From: Mycobacterium sp.
GTDB taxonomy: Bacteria; Actinomycetota; Actinomycetes; Mycobacteriales; Mycobacteriaceae
DNA: 7,295 nucleotides
Assembly: GCA_023264755.1 (NCBI GenBank)
Contig: JAHFVB010000256.1
Span: 1 to 7,295 of the forward strand
Direction: 5' to 3'
Shown: piece by piece, positions 1 through 6,160 of the stretch
How the letters are laid out: each line of letters begins with the position of its first letter
Numbering within the stretch: position 1 is the stretch's first letter
The notes under the pieces: generated by a model
The model's database searches: none
The model's input: the letters and a program-made list of their open reading frames with translations, nothing else
What the model was told of the DNA's origin: nothing
Program-made: the position numbers and the translations under genes

Positions 1-157
1 GTTCCTTGGACTTGAAGTGGTGATAGAGGCTGCCGGCCAAGATGCCAGCGGAGTCGGCGATGTCGCGGACGGTGGTGGCCCGCAGGCCCCGCTCGGCGAA
101 CATCGTCGCGGCGAGGTCGAGCAGCTCGTCGCGCCGACTCGGAAGCGCCTTGTCCAC
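1..157 (-). CDS. kstR2: KstR2, TetR-family repressor of the steroid ring C/D regulon (N-terminal 52 residues; truncated by window edge)
   Basis: Reading the minus strand from a GTG at 157-155 gives 52 residues of a TetR N-terminal DNA-binding domain. The helix-turn-helix spans roughly residues 27-50 and contains TTVRDIADSAGI and GSLYHHFKSKE. This matches my memory of M. tuberculosis KstR2 (Rv3557c) almost residue for residue from SRR onward. KstR2 is known as a homodimeric cytoplasmic repressor of the genes that degrade the cholesterol C/D rings, and it is released by HIP-CoA. The ligand-binding domain lies outside the window. The GTG start was chosen because upstream in-frame codons offer no better start, and because a TANNNT hexamer lies 6 nt upstream with no Shine-Dalgarno sequence, consistent with a leaderless message. 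A perfect KstR2 operator lies 15 nt upstream, implying autorepression. The family is certain; the KstR2 assignment is strong because of the operator and the neighbouring genes. Confidence 0.93.
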   Translation of the reverse strand, partial: MDKALPSRRDELLDLAATMFAERGLRATTVRDIADSAGILAGSLYHHFKSKE

Positions 158-163
158 TCGGCC

Positions 164-169
164 AGTGTA
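164..169 (-). promoter_or_regulatory. Probable kstR2 -10 element, leaderless spacing
   Basis: On the minus strand TACACT fits the mycobacterial -10 pattern TANNNT. It is followed by six bases (GGCCGA) and then the GTG start of kstR2, which puts the expected transcription start on or next to the start codon. No good -35 is visible. The KstR2 palindrome lies 3 nt upstream of the hexamer, where a bound repressor would block RNA polymerase. Seen in sequence; promoter activity is inferred. Confidence 0.55.
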
Positions 170-172
170 ACG

Positions 173-186
173 ACCAAGCGCTTGCT
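173..186. promoter_or_regulatory. KstR2 operator upstream of kstR2
   Basis: The 14 bases ACCAAGCGCTTGCT match the published KstR2 palindrome AnCAAGnnCTTGnT at every defined position. The core CAAGCGCTTG (175-184) is a perfect 10-bp palindrome. A further CTTGG follows at 185-189, giving a third half-site-like unit. The box lies in the 41-bp gap between the stop codon of the upstream membrane-protein gene and kstR2, so it most likely mediates autorepression of kstR2. Confidence 0.92.
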
Positions 187-198
187 TGGCTAGCTGGC

Positions 199-1740
199 TC
201 AGGTCGGCCAGTAGTCGGCCGTCCAATATGGCTCGCACGCATCGTAGGAGGGCGTGCCCGCATGGCTCGCGCGCGCCCGGGACAGGTTGAATTCGTACCA
301 CGGATCGGGTTTGCGGTCGCGGTACCGCGCACACTGCCGCATGGGCTCGGGCAAGCGCGCGAGGGCCTGCTCGACATCCGGTGACAGCGACAGCAGATAG
401 TCGGTATCCAGCGTGCCCGTGTGCTCGTAGCGGTCGATGTTGCGCTCGGCGATCAGCCGCTCGGGGTTCAGCGCGGCCACGCCCAGCACCGTCATCGCCC
501 CAGCGACCAGGACGGCCCGCGGGAGCCAATGGGCCGTCATCCGAAGGCCGGCAGCGGCGATCAAGACGAACACCACCCCGAGCCACCCCTCGATGGCGAT
601 CACCATCAGCCGCTGCACGCTGAACCCGTAGGCCTGCTGATAGAGCCACATCCGGTGAATCGCCGAGCACACCACCACCACCACCGAGGTGACGCACATC
701 GTGCCGACGAGCAGTCGCAGCAGCCGGCGATCGGCGGGGGTGACGCGGGCCGCCACCCGGATGACGGCGGTCAGCACCAGCAGGGTCAACGCCGAAACCC
801 ACAGCAGCTGCCAAAACCCGGCCCTGGCATATTCGGCGTACGTCAATCCCTCGGTTTCCAGCACGTGGTCGTGGCCACCGAAGAGCACCGTCGCTTGGAC
901 GGCGACGAATGCGATGAAGAGGGCGTCGAGCACCCCGAGGGGCAGCGCCCACTCCCACCGCGGCACCGGCTGCCTCGGCGCAGGCGCCATGGCGTCCAAC
1001 CGCGGTGCGCACCGCATGAGATAGCCCCCGGCCAAGGCGAAGGCCAGCACCAGTCCGAACACCACGACGCGTGCGACGACGCTACCGACGTCCAGCGCAG
1101 GCATCAGGCTGCCGACCAGGTGTGCGAAGGCCGGGTCGGCAGCGGCGAACAATCCGCCGAACACGGCCACCAGCAGCACCGTGAGTCCGAGGACGACGGC
1201 CACCCGGCTCAACTTCGGCCAGCCCGCTGCAGGCGGCACCAGCTCCGGACCGCTCCGCCGCACCCAACCGGATACCCGCGACGGAAGCACCCACGGCAGG
1301 AAGGGGCCCACGAAGACCGCAGTCCAGGTGCGGCCGCCGACCAGCGTGCCCCAGCCCACCACCCAGGCCGCCGCCAGGCAGAGCCCTCCGAGCCATTCCG
1401 CCGCGAGCAGCGCGGGCACGGCGAGCAGCGCCAGTGTCAGCACCGCCCCCAACCATTGCCCGCGAGTCGGCCGACGATCGGCCGTCCCGTAGGCCAACCC
1501 GAAGACCATCACCGCCACCACGAGGTAGCCGACGCTGAGCACCGACGGCCGCCAGATGCACGTCCCCAGCAGCGCCACCACCAGCGCGGCCCAGACGAAC
1601 CTGCGCGGCGCCCGCGCCAGCGGATCGATCGGCCACACCCGGCGCGGCCAGACGGTCCAGCCGGGCTCCCCATATCGGGGTGGCCACGGACCCAGCACCG
1701 GCGGCGGCGGCGGCGCCGCAGGCCATTGCGTCGTCGTCAT
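199..1740 (-). CDS. Polytopic membrane protein of the DUF4153/DUF4173 type, coupled to a two-component system
   Basis: The product is 513 residues. It has a proline/tryptophan-rich cytoplasm-like N-terminus (about 5-37, with a run of six prolines), then about 11-12 hydrophobic segments (roughly 48-62, 66-84, 97-113, 114-134, 138-152, 180-200, 219-241, 266-286, 306-328, 343-361, 376-398, 406-424). An aromatic-rich hydrophilic tail of about 85 residues follows. The stretch GLTYAEYARAGFWQLL (298-313) and the post-membrane segment with NPERLIAERNIDRY and LDTDYLLSLS are typical of DUF4153/DUF4173 proteins, whose function is unknown. The start is the ATG at 1740: it overlaps the kinase stop as ATGA and has a strong ribosome site, whereas an in-frame start at 1845 would run deep into the kinase. 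The tight coupling suggests it works with the kinase, as sensor partner or as output. No enzymatic motif was recognised. The kstR2 gene follows 41 bp downstream under its own operator. Confidence 0.85.
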   Translation of the reverse strand: MTTTQWPAAPPPPPVLGPWPPRYGEPGWTVWPRRVWPIDPLARAPRRFVWAALVVALLGTCIWRPSVLSVGYLVVAVMVFGLAYGTADRRPTRGQWLGAVLTLALLAVPALLAAEWLGGLCLAAAWVVGWGTLVGGRTWTAVFVGPFLPWVLPSRVSGWVRRSGPELVPPAAGWPKLSRVAVVLGLTVLLVAVFGGLFAAADPAFAHLVGSLMPALDVGSVVARVVVFGLVLAFALAGGYLMRCAPRLDAMAPAPRQPVPRWEWALPLGVLDALFIAFVAVQATVLFGGHDHVLETEGLTYAEYARAGFWQLLWVSALTLLVLTAVIRVAARVTPADRRLLRLLVGTMCVTSVVVVVCSAIHRMWLYQQAYGFSVQRLMVIAIEGWLGVVFVLIAAAGLRMTAHWLPRAVLVAGAMTVLGVAALNPERLIAERNIDRYEHTGTLDTDYLLSLSPDVEQALARLPEPMRQCARYRDRKPDPWYEFNLSRARASHAGTPSYDACEPYWTADYWPT

Positions 1741-2768
1741 GCGAGCTCCTCCATCGTCGGCCGGCCAGGGATCGTGACGCCAATGCGACAGCCTGACCCG
1801 ACATCCATCACTTCGATTGCCCCGCCGTGTAATTCGGTCGCCCACCGAGCGATGGCCAAGCCCAGCCCAGTGCCACCGGCAGACGTCGCCCCGCGACTGA
1901 AGCGTTGGAACACCCGCTCGCGTTCGGCCGCGGGAATGCCAGGCCCTTCGTCGCTGACTTCCAGGCGCAGTCCCGCCGGCTCGGCGACCCGAGCCTGAAT
2001 CGACACCCGACCGCCCGGCGGACTGTGCCGAATGGCGTTGTCCACCAGATTGATCACCACCTGTCGCAGGCGCGCCGGATCGGCCGCGGCGACCAACTCG
2101 GGCGGCGCGGCCGTCACCACGACGTCGACCCCACCCGGCGACACCGCGACGTGGTCGACGGCGTCGCGCAGGAACTCCCCCACGTGGAACCTACTCACCT
2201 GCAGCGGAAGCACCCCACCCTCCAACCGCGAGAGGTCGAGCAGATTCGTGACCAATTCACCGAGCCGCTCGGCCTGAGCCAACGCCATCCGCATGGTCTC
2301 CGAGTCGGGTTCGACGACGCCGTCGACCACGTTCTCGAGCACCGCACGCAAAGCGGTGATCGGCGTGCGCAACTCGTGCGAGACGTTGGCGATGAGTCCG
2401 CGCCGGTACTCGTCGGCCGCCCCCAGATCGGCGGCCATGTGGTTGAAGGCCGTTGCCAGTTGTCCGATTTCGTCGCGGGAGGTCGCCCTGACGCGGCGGC
2501 TGTAGTCACCGCGGGCCATGGCCTGGGCGGCGGCCGTCATCTGCCGCAACGGCGAGGTCATCCCATGTGCGACGAACTGGGTGAAGAGCAGTGACGTGCC
2601 AAGCGCGGCCAACAGCGCATACCGGAACTTCCAACTCGCGCCCAACCAGAACGTCAGCGCGGCCAGGGTAATCGCGCCGGCGACCAGTAGCCCCGTCTTG
2701 ACCTTGAAGGAACCGAACGGATCCAAGGGCCGCGGCAGCCGGTCCCAGCTTCTCGCCAACCCGCTCAC
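1737..2768 (-). CDS. Sensor histidine kinase, HAMP/HisKA/HATPase, almost no extracytoplasmic domain
   Basis: The product is 343 residues. It has two membrane segments (about 24-43 and 48-66), a HAMP linker (about 67-119), and a HisKA domain with the H-box SHELRTP (phosphoacceptor His131). A HATPase domain follows with N-box NLVDNAIRHS (240-249), G1 box DEGPGIP (273-279), an F-box region around FQRF (287-290) and G2 box GGTGLGLAI (298-306). All catalytic boxes are intact, so it should autophosphorylate and pass phosphate to the regulator encoded just upstream. The start is a GTG at 2768-2766 that overlaps the regulator stop codon as GTGA; the stop overlaps the next gene as ATGA. Only about four residues separate the two membrane helices, so there is no extracytoplasmic sensing domain, and the stimulus is likely detected in the membrane or through a partner protein. 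No specific mycobacterial pair (such as MtrB, PrrB or TcrY) was recognised. Confidence 0.95.
   Translation of the reverse strand: MSGLARSWDRLPRPLDPFGSFKVKTGLLVAGAITLAALTFWLGASWKFRYALLAALGTSLLFTQFVAHGMTSPLRQMTAAAQAMARGDYSRRVRATSRDEIGQLATAFNHMAADLGAADEYRRGLIANVSHELRTPITALRAVLENVVDGVVEPDSETMRMALAQAERLGELVTNLLDLSRLEGGVLPLQVSRFHVGEFLRDAVDHVAVSPGGVDVVVTAAPPELVAAADPARLRQVVINLVDNAIRHSPPGGRVSIQARVAEPAGLRLEVSDEGPGIPAAERERVFQRFSRGATSAGGTGLGLAIARWATELHGGAIEVMDVGSGCRIGVTIPGRPTMEELA
1746..1752 (-). promoter_or_regulatory. Strong ribosome binding site fixing the membrane-protein start
   Basis: The minus strand reads GGAGGAG, then CTCGC, then ATG at 1740-1738. The 5-nt spacing and near-perfect anti-16S complementarity, inside the end of the kinase gene, decide the start codon. 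They favour efficient translation of the third gene of the coupled trio. Confidence 0.8.
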
Positions 2769-3439
2769 CGCGGTGGCTCCAATGCGTAGCCGACACCGTG
2801 AACGGTGCGAATCAGACTGGAACCCAGCTTGCGACGCAGCGCCTTCACGTGGCTGTCGACGGTGCGGCTCTCGACGTCGGAGGCCCAGCCCCAGACGTGC
2901 TCGAGCAGCGTCTCTCGGGCCACCGCCGCCCTAGGCCGGGCCGCCAGGAAGGCCAGCAGGTCGAATTCGGTTCGGGTGAGGTGCACCTCCTGGTCCGCGT
3001 GGTGAACCCGCCTGGCCTGTAGGTCGATTCGATAGGTTCCCAGCGACACGGCCGATACCTCGGACACCTCGCCGGCGCGCTCCATCCGGCGCAGCAGCAC
3101 GCGGACGCGGGCCACGAGTTCGCGCATGCTGAAGGGTTTGGTCAAGTAGTCGTCGGCACCGATGCCCAGGCCGACGAGCAGGTCGGTTTCGTCGCTGCGG
3201 GCCGTCAGCATCAGCACGGGCGTCGCACGCGCGGCCTGAATCCGTCGACACACCTCCAGACCGTCGAATCCCGGCAGCATCACGTCGAGCACCACCAGAT
3301 CCGGCTCGGTGGCTGCCGCCGTCGCGACCGCCGAGGGCCCGTCGACGGCGGTCTCCACCAGGAACTCCTCCGCGCGCAGCCGGGTGGCCACCGCGGCCAG
3401 GATGGTCGGTTCGTCCTCGACCACCAGAATTCGCTTCAC
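2765..3439 (-). CDS. OmpR/PhoB-family response regulator
   Basis: The product is 224 residues, a normal length for the family. The receiver domain (about 1-115) has the acidic pocket E8/D9, phosphoacceptor Asp52 (in VVLDVMLPG), switch Thr79 and Lys101 (LTKPFS). The C-terminal winged helix (about 130-222) includes LTRTEFDLL, the recognition-helix region VDSHVKALRRKLG and the closing RTVHGVGYALE. It is a DNA-binding transcription factor controlled by the kinase that follows with a 4-bp overlap. The start is a GTG at 3439-3437 (V-K-R-I-L-V-V-E-D-E), the only position giving the standard receiver N-terminus. It is preceded by TAAGGT, which can be read either as a -10 element with leaderless spacing or as a weak AAGG ribosome site. 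Targets are unknown; plausible ones are the neighbouring lipoproteins and its own operon. Confidence 0.96.
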   Translation of the reverse strand: MKRILVVEDEPTILAAVATRLRAEEFLVETAVDGPSAVATAAATEPDLVVLDVMLPGFDGLEVCRRIQAARATPVLMLTARSDETDLLVGLGIGADDYLTKPFSMRELVARVRVLLRRMERAGEVSEVSAVSLGTYRIDLQARRVHHADQEVHLTRTEFDLLAFLAARPRAAVARETLLEHVWGWASDVESRTVDSHVKALRRKLGSSLIRTVHGVGYALEPPR

Positions 3440-3445
3440 GCCCCG

Positions 3446-3451
3446 ACCTTA
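3446..3451 (-). promoter_or_regulatory. Possible -10 element of the regulator-kinase-membrane protein operon
   Basis: The minus strand reads TAAGGT, then CGGGGC (6 nt), then the GTG start of the response regulator. This is the same TANNNT-N6-GTG geometry as kstR2 and fadE30. It lies in the 72-bp gap after the first lipoprotein gene, so the trio may have its own promoter. The alternative reading is that AAGG is a Shine-Dalgarno core 7 nt before GTG. I saw no operator-like repeat or terminator in this gap. Confidence 0.4.
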
Positions 3452-3511
3452 GGCCGAGGCTGTGGTGCTTCTGGGCAGTGATTGTGAAGATCTCGTGGAG
3501 AAGTGTGGCCG

Positions 3512-3790
3512 TCAGGCCAGGTCGCCGATCTTGACGCTCTGCTTGTCGGCGGGCTGACAGAGATCGACGAGCTTCATTCGCAGCCGCTCCACGTCACCGG
3601 TCGACGCATTGCGGGCATCGCGACCCTTGAGCATCTTGGCCACCGTGGCGTCCTTGTCGTCGTTGCTCTTGGCGGCGAACTCCTTGCAGGTGGTGTCGCC
3701 ACCGCCGTTCCCGGCACCTGCGCACCCGCCCAGCAACACCATCACGCTCGCGGCCGCGGCCACGGCGACCGACGTTCGCTTCATCGTCAT
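3512..3790 (-). CDS. Small secreted lipoprotein, TTCxxF/two-cysteine type (copy 1)
   Basis: The product is 92 residues. It has a short basic N-terminus (MTMKR), a hydrophobic stretch and a lipobox LGGC, giving lipidated Cys23, so it should be a membrane-anchored lipoprotein outside the cytoplasm. The mature part starts with a Gly-rich linker, then DTTCKEF (Cys35), a charged helix-like segment DDKDATVAKML and a second cysteine (Cys78), ending KIGDLA. It is clearly related to the next lipoprotein upstream in the same operon. The start at 3790 was chosen over an in-frame ATG at 3832 because AGGAGG lies 5 nt upstream and because the longer form would bury the signal peptide. The TC-x-x-F plus distant Cys layout loosely recalls HdeA-type periplasmic acid chaperones, but that is a weak resemblance. 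Function unknown. Confidence 0.85.
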   Translation of the reverse strand: MTMKRTSVAVAAAASVMVLLGGCAGAGNGGGDTTCKEFAAKSNDDKDATVAKMLKGRDARNASTGDVERLRMKLVDLCQPADKQSVKIGDLA

Positions 3791-3795
3791 GGGGA

Positions 3796-3801
3796 CCTCC
3801 T
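3796..3801 (-). promoter_or_regulatory. Ribosome binding site of lipoprotein copy 1
   Basis: The minus strand reads AGGAGG, then TCCCC, then ATG at 3790-3788. This consensus Shine-Dalgarno decides between three in-frame ATGs (3832, 3790, 3784) in favour of 3790. Confidence 0.8.
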
Positions 3802-3884
3802 CGAGACTGGTGATGCCGAGCCTCAAGAGCATGCCCGATCAGGCTGGCAACGGGGCGGCGGGGCAGCGCTCCTGCGCCCAATGG

Positions 3885-4166
3885 TCAGTCGACCAGGTCG
3901 CCGATCCTGGTCTTCTTGTCGTCGGTCGCGAAGCACTTCACGCCGATCCCAGTGCGGGTGACGCTGACGGTGAGCGATGCCAGGGCCTCGGACGGGTCGA
4001 AGTCACCGCGCTCCTGGAGGACCCTGATGACGGTCGCGTCCTTCTCCCGGTCGCTCATCCTGTCGAAGGCCCTGCAGGTGGTGTCACCACCCGAATTGCC
4101 TCCGCCCGAACAACCGGCCACCGATCCGAGCGCGCACACCGCAGCAACCAACCGCAACAACGTCAC
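3885..4166 (-). CDS. Small secreted lipoprotein, TTCxxF/two-cysteine type (copy 2)
   Basis: The product is 93 residues with a signal peptide ending in the lipobox VAGC (lipidated Cys19). The mature part has a Gly/Ser linker, GGDTTCRAF (Cys31), the helix-like REKDATVIRVLQERG, a second cysteine (Cys78) and the ending TRIGDLVD. The shared elements GGDTTC, KDATV, the late Cys and IGDL place it as a paralogue of the lipoprotein 94 bp downstream. The two conserved cysteines are 47 residues apart and could form a disulphide. The start is a GTG at 4166-4164, the only one that gives a proper signal peptide. The gene begins 43 bp after the ipdF stop and could be co-transcribed with fadE30-ipdF or use its own promoter (TACGCT at 4179-4174). 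An acid-chaperone-like (HdeA) fold is possible but unproven; the function is unknown. Confidence 0.82.
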   Translation of the reverse strand: MTLLRLVAAVCALGSVAGCSGGGNSGGDTTCRAFDRMSDREKDATVIRVLQERGDFDPSEALASLTVSVTRTGIGVKCFATDDKKTRIGDLVD

Positions 4167-4173
4167 GCGTTCC

Positions 4174-4179
4174 AGCGTA
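4174..4179 (-). promoter_or_regulatory. Possible -10 element of lipoprotein copy 2
   Basis: The minus strand reads TACGCT, then seven bases (GGAACGC), then GTG. It fits TANNNT at leaderless distance in the 43-bp gap between ipdF and this gene. GGAA in the spacer could instead act as a weak ribosome site. If real, it separates the lipoprotein/two-component block from the KstR2-controlled fadE30-ipdF transcript. Confidence 0.35.
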
Positions 4180-4209
4180 ACTGTGCCGGCGGTGCCACCC
4201 AGACGGCAA

Positions 4210-4998
4210 TTACGCCCGCTGACTCGACACCGAGATGACCTCGCCCGTCAGGTAACTGGCGTAATCGCTAGCGAGGAAGGCGATGGTGGACGCGATCTCC
4301 CACGGCTCGGCGGCCCGCCCGAACGCCTCGTCGGAAGACAGCCGGTCGAGCAACTCCGACGAGCTCGTCTTCTCGAGGAACTTGTGCCTGGCGATGCTCG
4401 GCGACACGGCGTTGATGCGCACCCCGAACTCGACGGCCTCGATCGCGCTGCACCGCGTCAACGCCATGACCCCGGCCTTGGCGGCGGCATAGTGCGACTG
4501 CGAGTGCTGCGCCCGCCAACCCAGCACGCTGGCGTTGTTGACGATGACGCCGCCGTGCGGGACGTCGCGGAAGTACCGCAGCGCGGCTCGGGTGGCACGC
4601 ATGACCGACGTCAGCGTCACGTTCAGTACGCGGTCCCATTCTTCGTCGGTCATGTCGACGACGGGCGTCTGGCCGCCCAGTCCCGCGTTGTTGACCAGCA
4701 CGTCGAGCCGGCCCATCTGCTCAACGGAGCGGGCGATCAGCGCGTCGACGGCCTCGGTGGAGGTCACGTCGCAGACCACGGCGCCGACGCGGCCCAGCCC
4801 CAGGCCGGCGAGCTCGTCGCGGGTCTGGTCCAGCCTCCGCTCGTGGTAGTCGGAGACGACGACGTCGGCCCCCTCGACCAACGCGCGGCGCGCCGTCGAC
4901 GATCCGATGCCGGTACCCGCGGCGGCCGTCACCAGCACCACCTTGCCGGCCAGCAGGCCGTGACCTTCGATCTCCTTCGGCGCGATGGCGAGATCCAT
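4210..4998 (-). CDS. ipdF: IpdF, SDR-family dehydrogenase of steroid ring C/D degradation
   Basis: The product is a 262-residue classical short-chain dehydrogenase/reductase closely resembling M. tuberculosis Rv3559c. The cofactor motif is TAAAGTGIG (24-32), in which the usual first Gly of TGxxxGxG is Ala; my recollection is that the tuberculosis protein shares this. Asp50 at the end of strand 2 suggests NAD(H). NNAG is at 103-106, helix Asn126 is present, and the catalytic Ser157, Tyr170 and Lys174 have correct spacing (S-x12-Y-x3-K). From the published pathway as I recall it, IpdF interconverts the 5-hydroxy and 5-oxo groups on the CoA-linked indane intermediates derived from HIP. The ATG at 4998 follows the fadE30 stop by one base, with an AAGG site inside the end of fadE30, so the two genes are coupled and share the KstR2-controlled promoter. 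Confidence 0.93.
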   Translation of the reverse strand: MDLAIAPKEIEGHGLLAGKVVLVTAAAGTGIGSSTARRALVEGADVVVSDYHERRLDQTRDELAGLGLGRVGAVVCDVTSTEAVDALIARSVEQMGRLDVLVNNAGLGGQTPVVDMTDEEWDRVLNVTLTSVMRATRAALRYFRDVPHGGVIVNNASVLGWRAQHSQSHYAAAKAGVMALTRCSAIEAVEFGVRINAVSPSIARHKFLEKTSSSELLDRLSSDEAFGRAAEPWEIASTIAFLASDYASYLTGEVISVSSQRA

Positions 4999-4999
4999 T

Positions 5000-6148
5000 T
5001 CAGCCCTTTACTTCTCGAGGTAGGCCGAGCACGCGCTCGGCGATGATGTTGCGCTGAATCTCGTTCGATCCGCCGTAGATGGTGTCCGAACGCGAGAACA
5101 GATACAGCCGTTGCCATTCGTCGAACTCGGCGTCGGTCAGCACCAGCCCCGCCTTGCCCTGGACCTCCATCGCGAGCTCGCCAAGGGCACGGTGCCAATT
5201 GGCCCACAGCAGTTTCGAGATGTTGTCCTGCCCCGGCTGCTCGACGTCCATCGTTGCCAGCGCATACGAGCGCATGGTCTGCAAGCCGACCCACGACTGC
5301 GTCAGCGCCGCGCGGATCAGCGGATCATCGATCGCACCGGTGCGCTTGGCGAGCTCGACGATGCCGAAAAGCTCTCGCCGGTAACGGATCTGCTGACCCA
5401 GCGTCGATACTCCGCGCTCGAAGGTCAGCGTCCCCATGGCCACTCGCCAGCCATCGCCCGGCTCGCCCACCACCATGTCGGCATCGGTGCGGGCGTCGTC
5501 GAAGAACACTTCGTTGAACTCCGAGTCGCCCGTCAGCTGCACGATCGGACGTACCTCGACACCCGGCTGATCCAGCGGGACCAGCAGATAGGACAACCCC
5601 GCGTGGCGCTTGGAGCCCTTCTCGGTGCGGGCCACCACGAAGCACCACTGTGCCCAGTGCGCCAGCGACGTCCACACCTTCTGCCCGTTGATCACCCAGG
5701 CAGCGCCGTCGAGCTCGGCCGAGGTCGACACGTTGGCGAGGTCACTGCCGGCGCCGGGTTCGGAATAGCCCTGGCACCAGAGTTCGGTCACGTCGCGGAT
5801 CTTCGGCAGGAAGCGCCGTTGCTGCTCCGGGGTACCCCAGGCGATCAGCGTGGGACCCAGCAGTTCCTCGCCGAAGTGGTTGACCTTGTCGGGGGCGTCG
5901 GCCTTGGCGTACTCCTCGTAGAAGGCCACCCGGTGCGCAACGGACAGGCCGCGGCCGCCGTGCTCGACGGGCCAGCCCAGACAGGTCAGTCCGGCCGCGG
6001 CCAGCAGCTGGTTCCACGCCCGTCGTTCTTCGAATGCCTCGTGCTCGCGACCCGGCCCGCCCAGCCCCTTGAGCTTGGCGAATTCACCGACCAGATGGTC
6101 GGCGAGCCACTGCCGGACCTCGGCCCGGAACTCCTGGACCTCTATCAC
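5000..6148 (-). CDS. fadE30: FadE30, acyl-CoA dehydrogenase for HIP-CoA side-chain oxidation
   Basis: The product is a 382-residue flavin acyl-CoA dehydrogenase, near full-length identity by eye with M. tuberculosis FadE30 (Rv3560c). The N-terminal helical domain (about 1-120) is followed by the middle beta domain with CQGYSEPGAGSDLA (125-138) and the FAD-contacting VWTS (158-161). The C-terminal helical domain ends in YGGSNEIQRNIIAERVLGL (358-376). The position of the medium-chain type catalytic Glu is Gly359, so the likely base is Glu244 in TFERG, as in the isovaleryl/long-chain type; this assignment is by eye. In the KstR2 pathway FadE30 is assigned to unsaturation of the propionyl side chain of HIP-CoA or its 5-hydroxy form. 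The GTG start at 6148-6146 gives the conserved EFRAEVRQWL N-terminus. TAGCCT lies 6 nt upstream and a KstR2 operator 16 nt upstream, so a repressible leaderless transcript covering at least fadE30-ipdF is expected. Confidence 0.94.
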   Translation of the reverse strand: MIEVQEFRAEVRQWLADHLVGEFAKLKGLGGPGREHEAFEERRAWNQLLAAAGLTCLGWPVEHGGRGLSVAHRVAFYEEYAKADAPDKVNHFGEELLGPTLIAWGTPEQQRRFLPKIRDVTELWCQGYSEPGAGSDLANVSTSAELDGAAWVINGQKVWTSLAHWAQWCFVVARTEKGSKRHAGLSYLLVPLDQPGVEVRPIVQLTGDSEFNEVFFDDARTDADMVVGEPGDGWRVAMGTLTFERGVSTLGQQIRYRRELFGIVELAKRTGAIDDPLIRAALTQSWVGLQTMRSYALATMDVEQPGQDNISKLLWANWHRALGELAMEVQGKAGLVLTDAEFDEWQRLYLFSRSDTIYGGSNEIQRNIIAERVLGLPREVKG

Positions 6149-6154
6149 CCCTGT

Positions 6155-6160
6155 AGGCTA
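6155..6160 (-). promoter_or_regulatory. Probable fadE30 -10 element, leaderless spacing
   Basis: The minus strand reads TAGCCT, then ACAGGG (6 nt), then GTG at 6148. This repeats the kstR2 arrangement. The KstR2 box begins 4 nt upstream of the hexamer. Part of the same DNA, read on the plus strand, forms candidate -10 sequences for fadD3. Confidence 0.55.

Noticed and set aside
669..690. CAC/CACC micro-repeat
   Set aside because: On the coding strand it is a GTG-rich run encoding consecutive valines of a membrane helix, not an independent repeat.
1699..1716. GGC/GCC trinucleotide run
   Set aside because: It encodes the six-proline run near the N-terminus of the membrane protein; no evidence of a separate element.
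1741..1845. Upstream in-frame start that would lengthen the membrane protein by 35 residues
   Set aside because: It would overlap the kinase by more than 100 bases and has no ribosome site, whereas the ATG at 1740 has GGAGGAG at 5 nt and an ATGA overlap.
421..1998. Long plus-strand open frame of 525 codons opposite the membrane-protein and kinase genes
   Set aside because: The translation is His/Arg/Pro/Gln-rich low-complexity typical of the antisense of GC-rich genes. It has no motifs, and it crosses two genes with clear family signatures on the other strand.
3791..3884. Possible terminator between the two lipoprotein genes
   Set aside because: GGGC/GCCC bases can pair around AGCGCT, but the stem is interrupted and no T-run follows, so it is not supported as a terminator.
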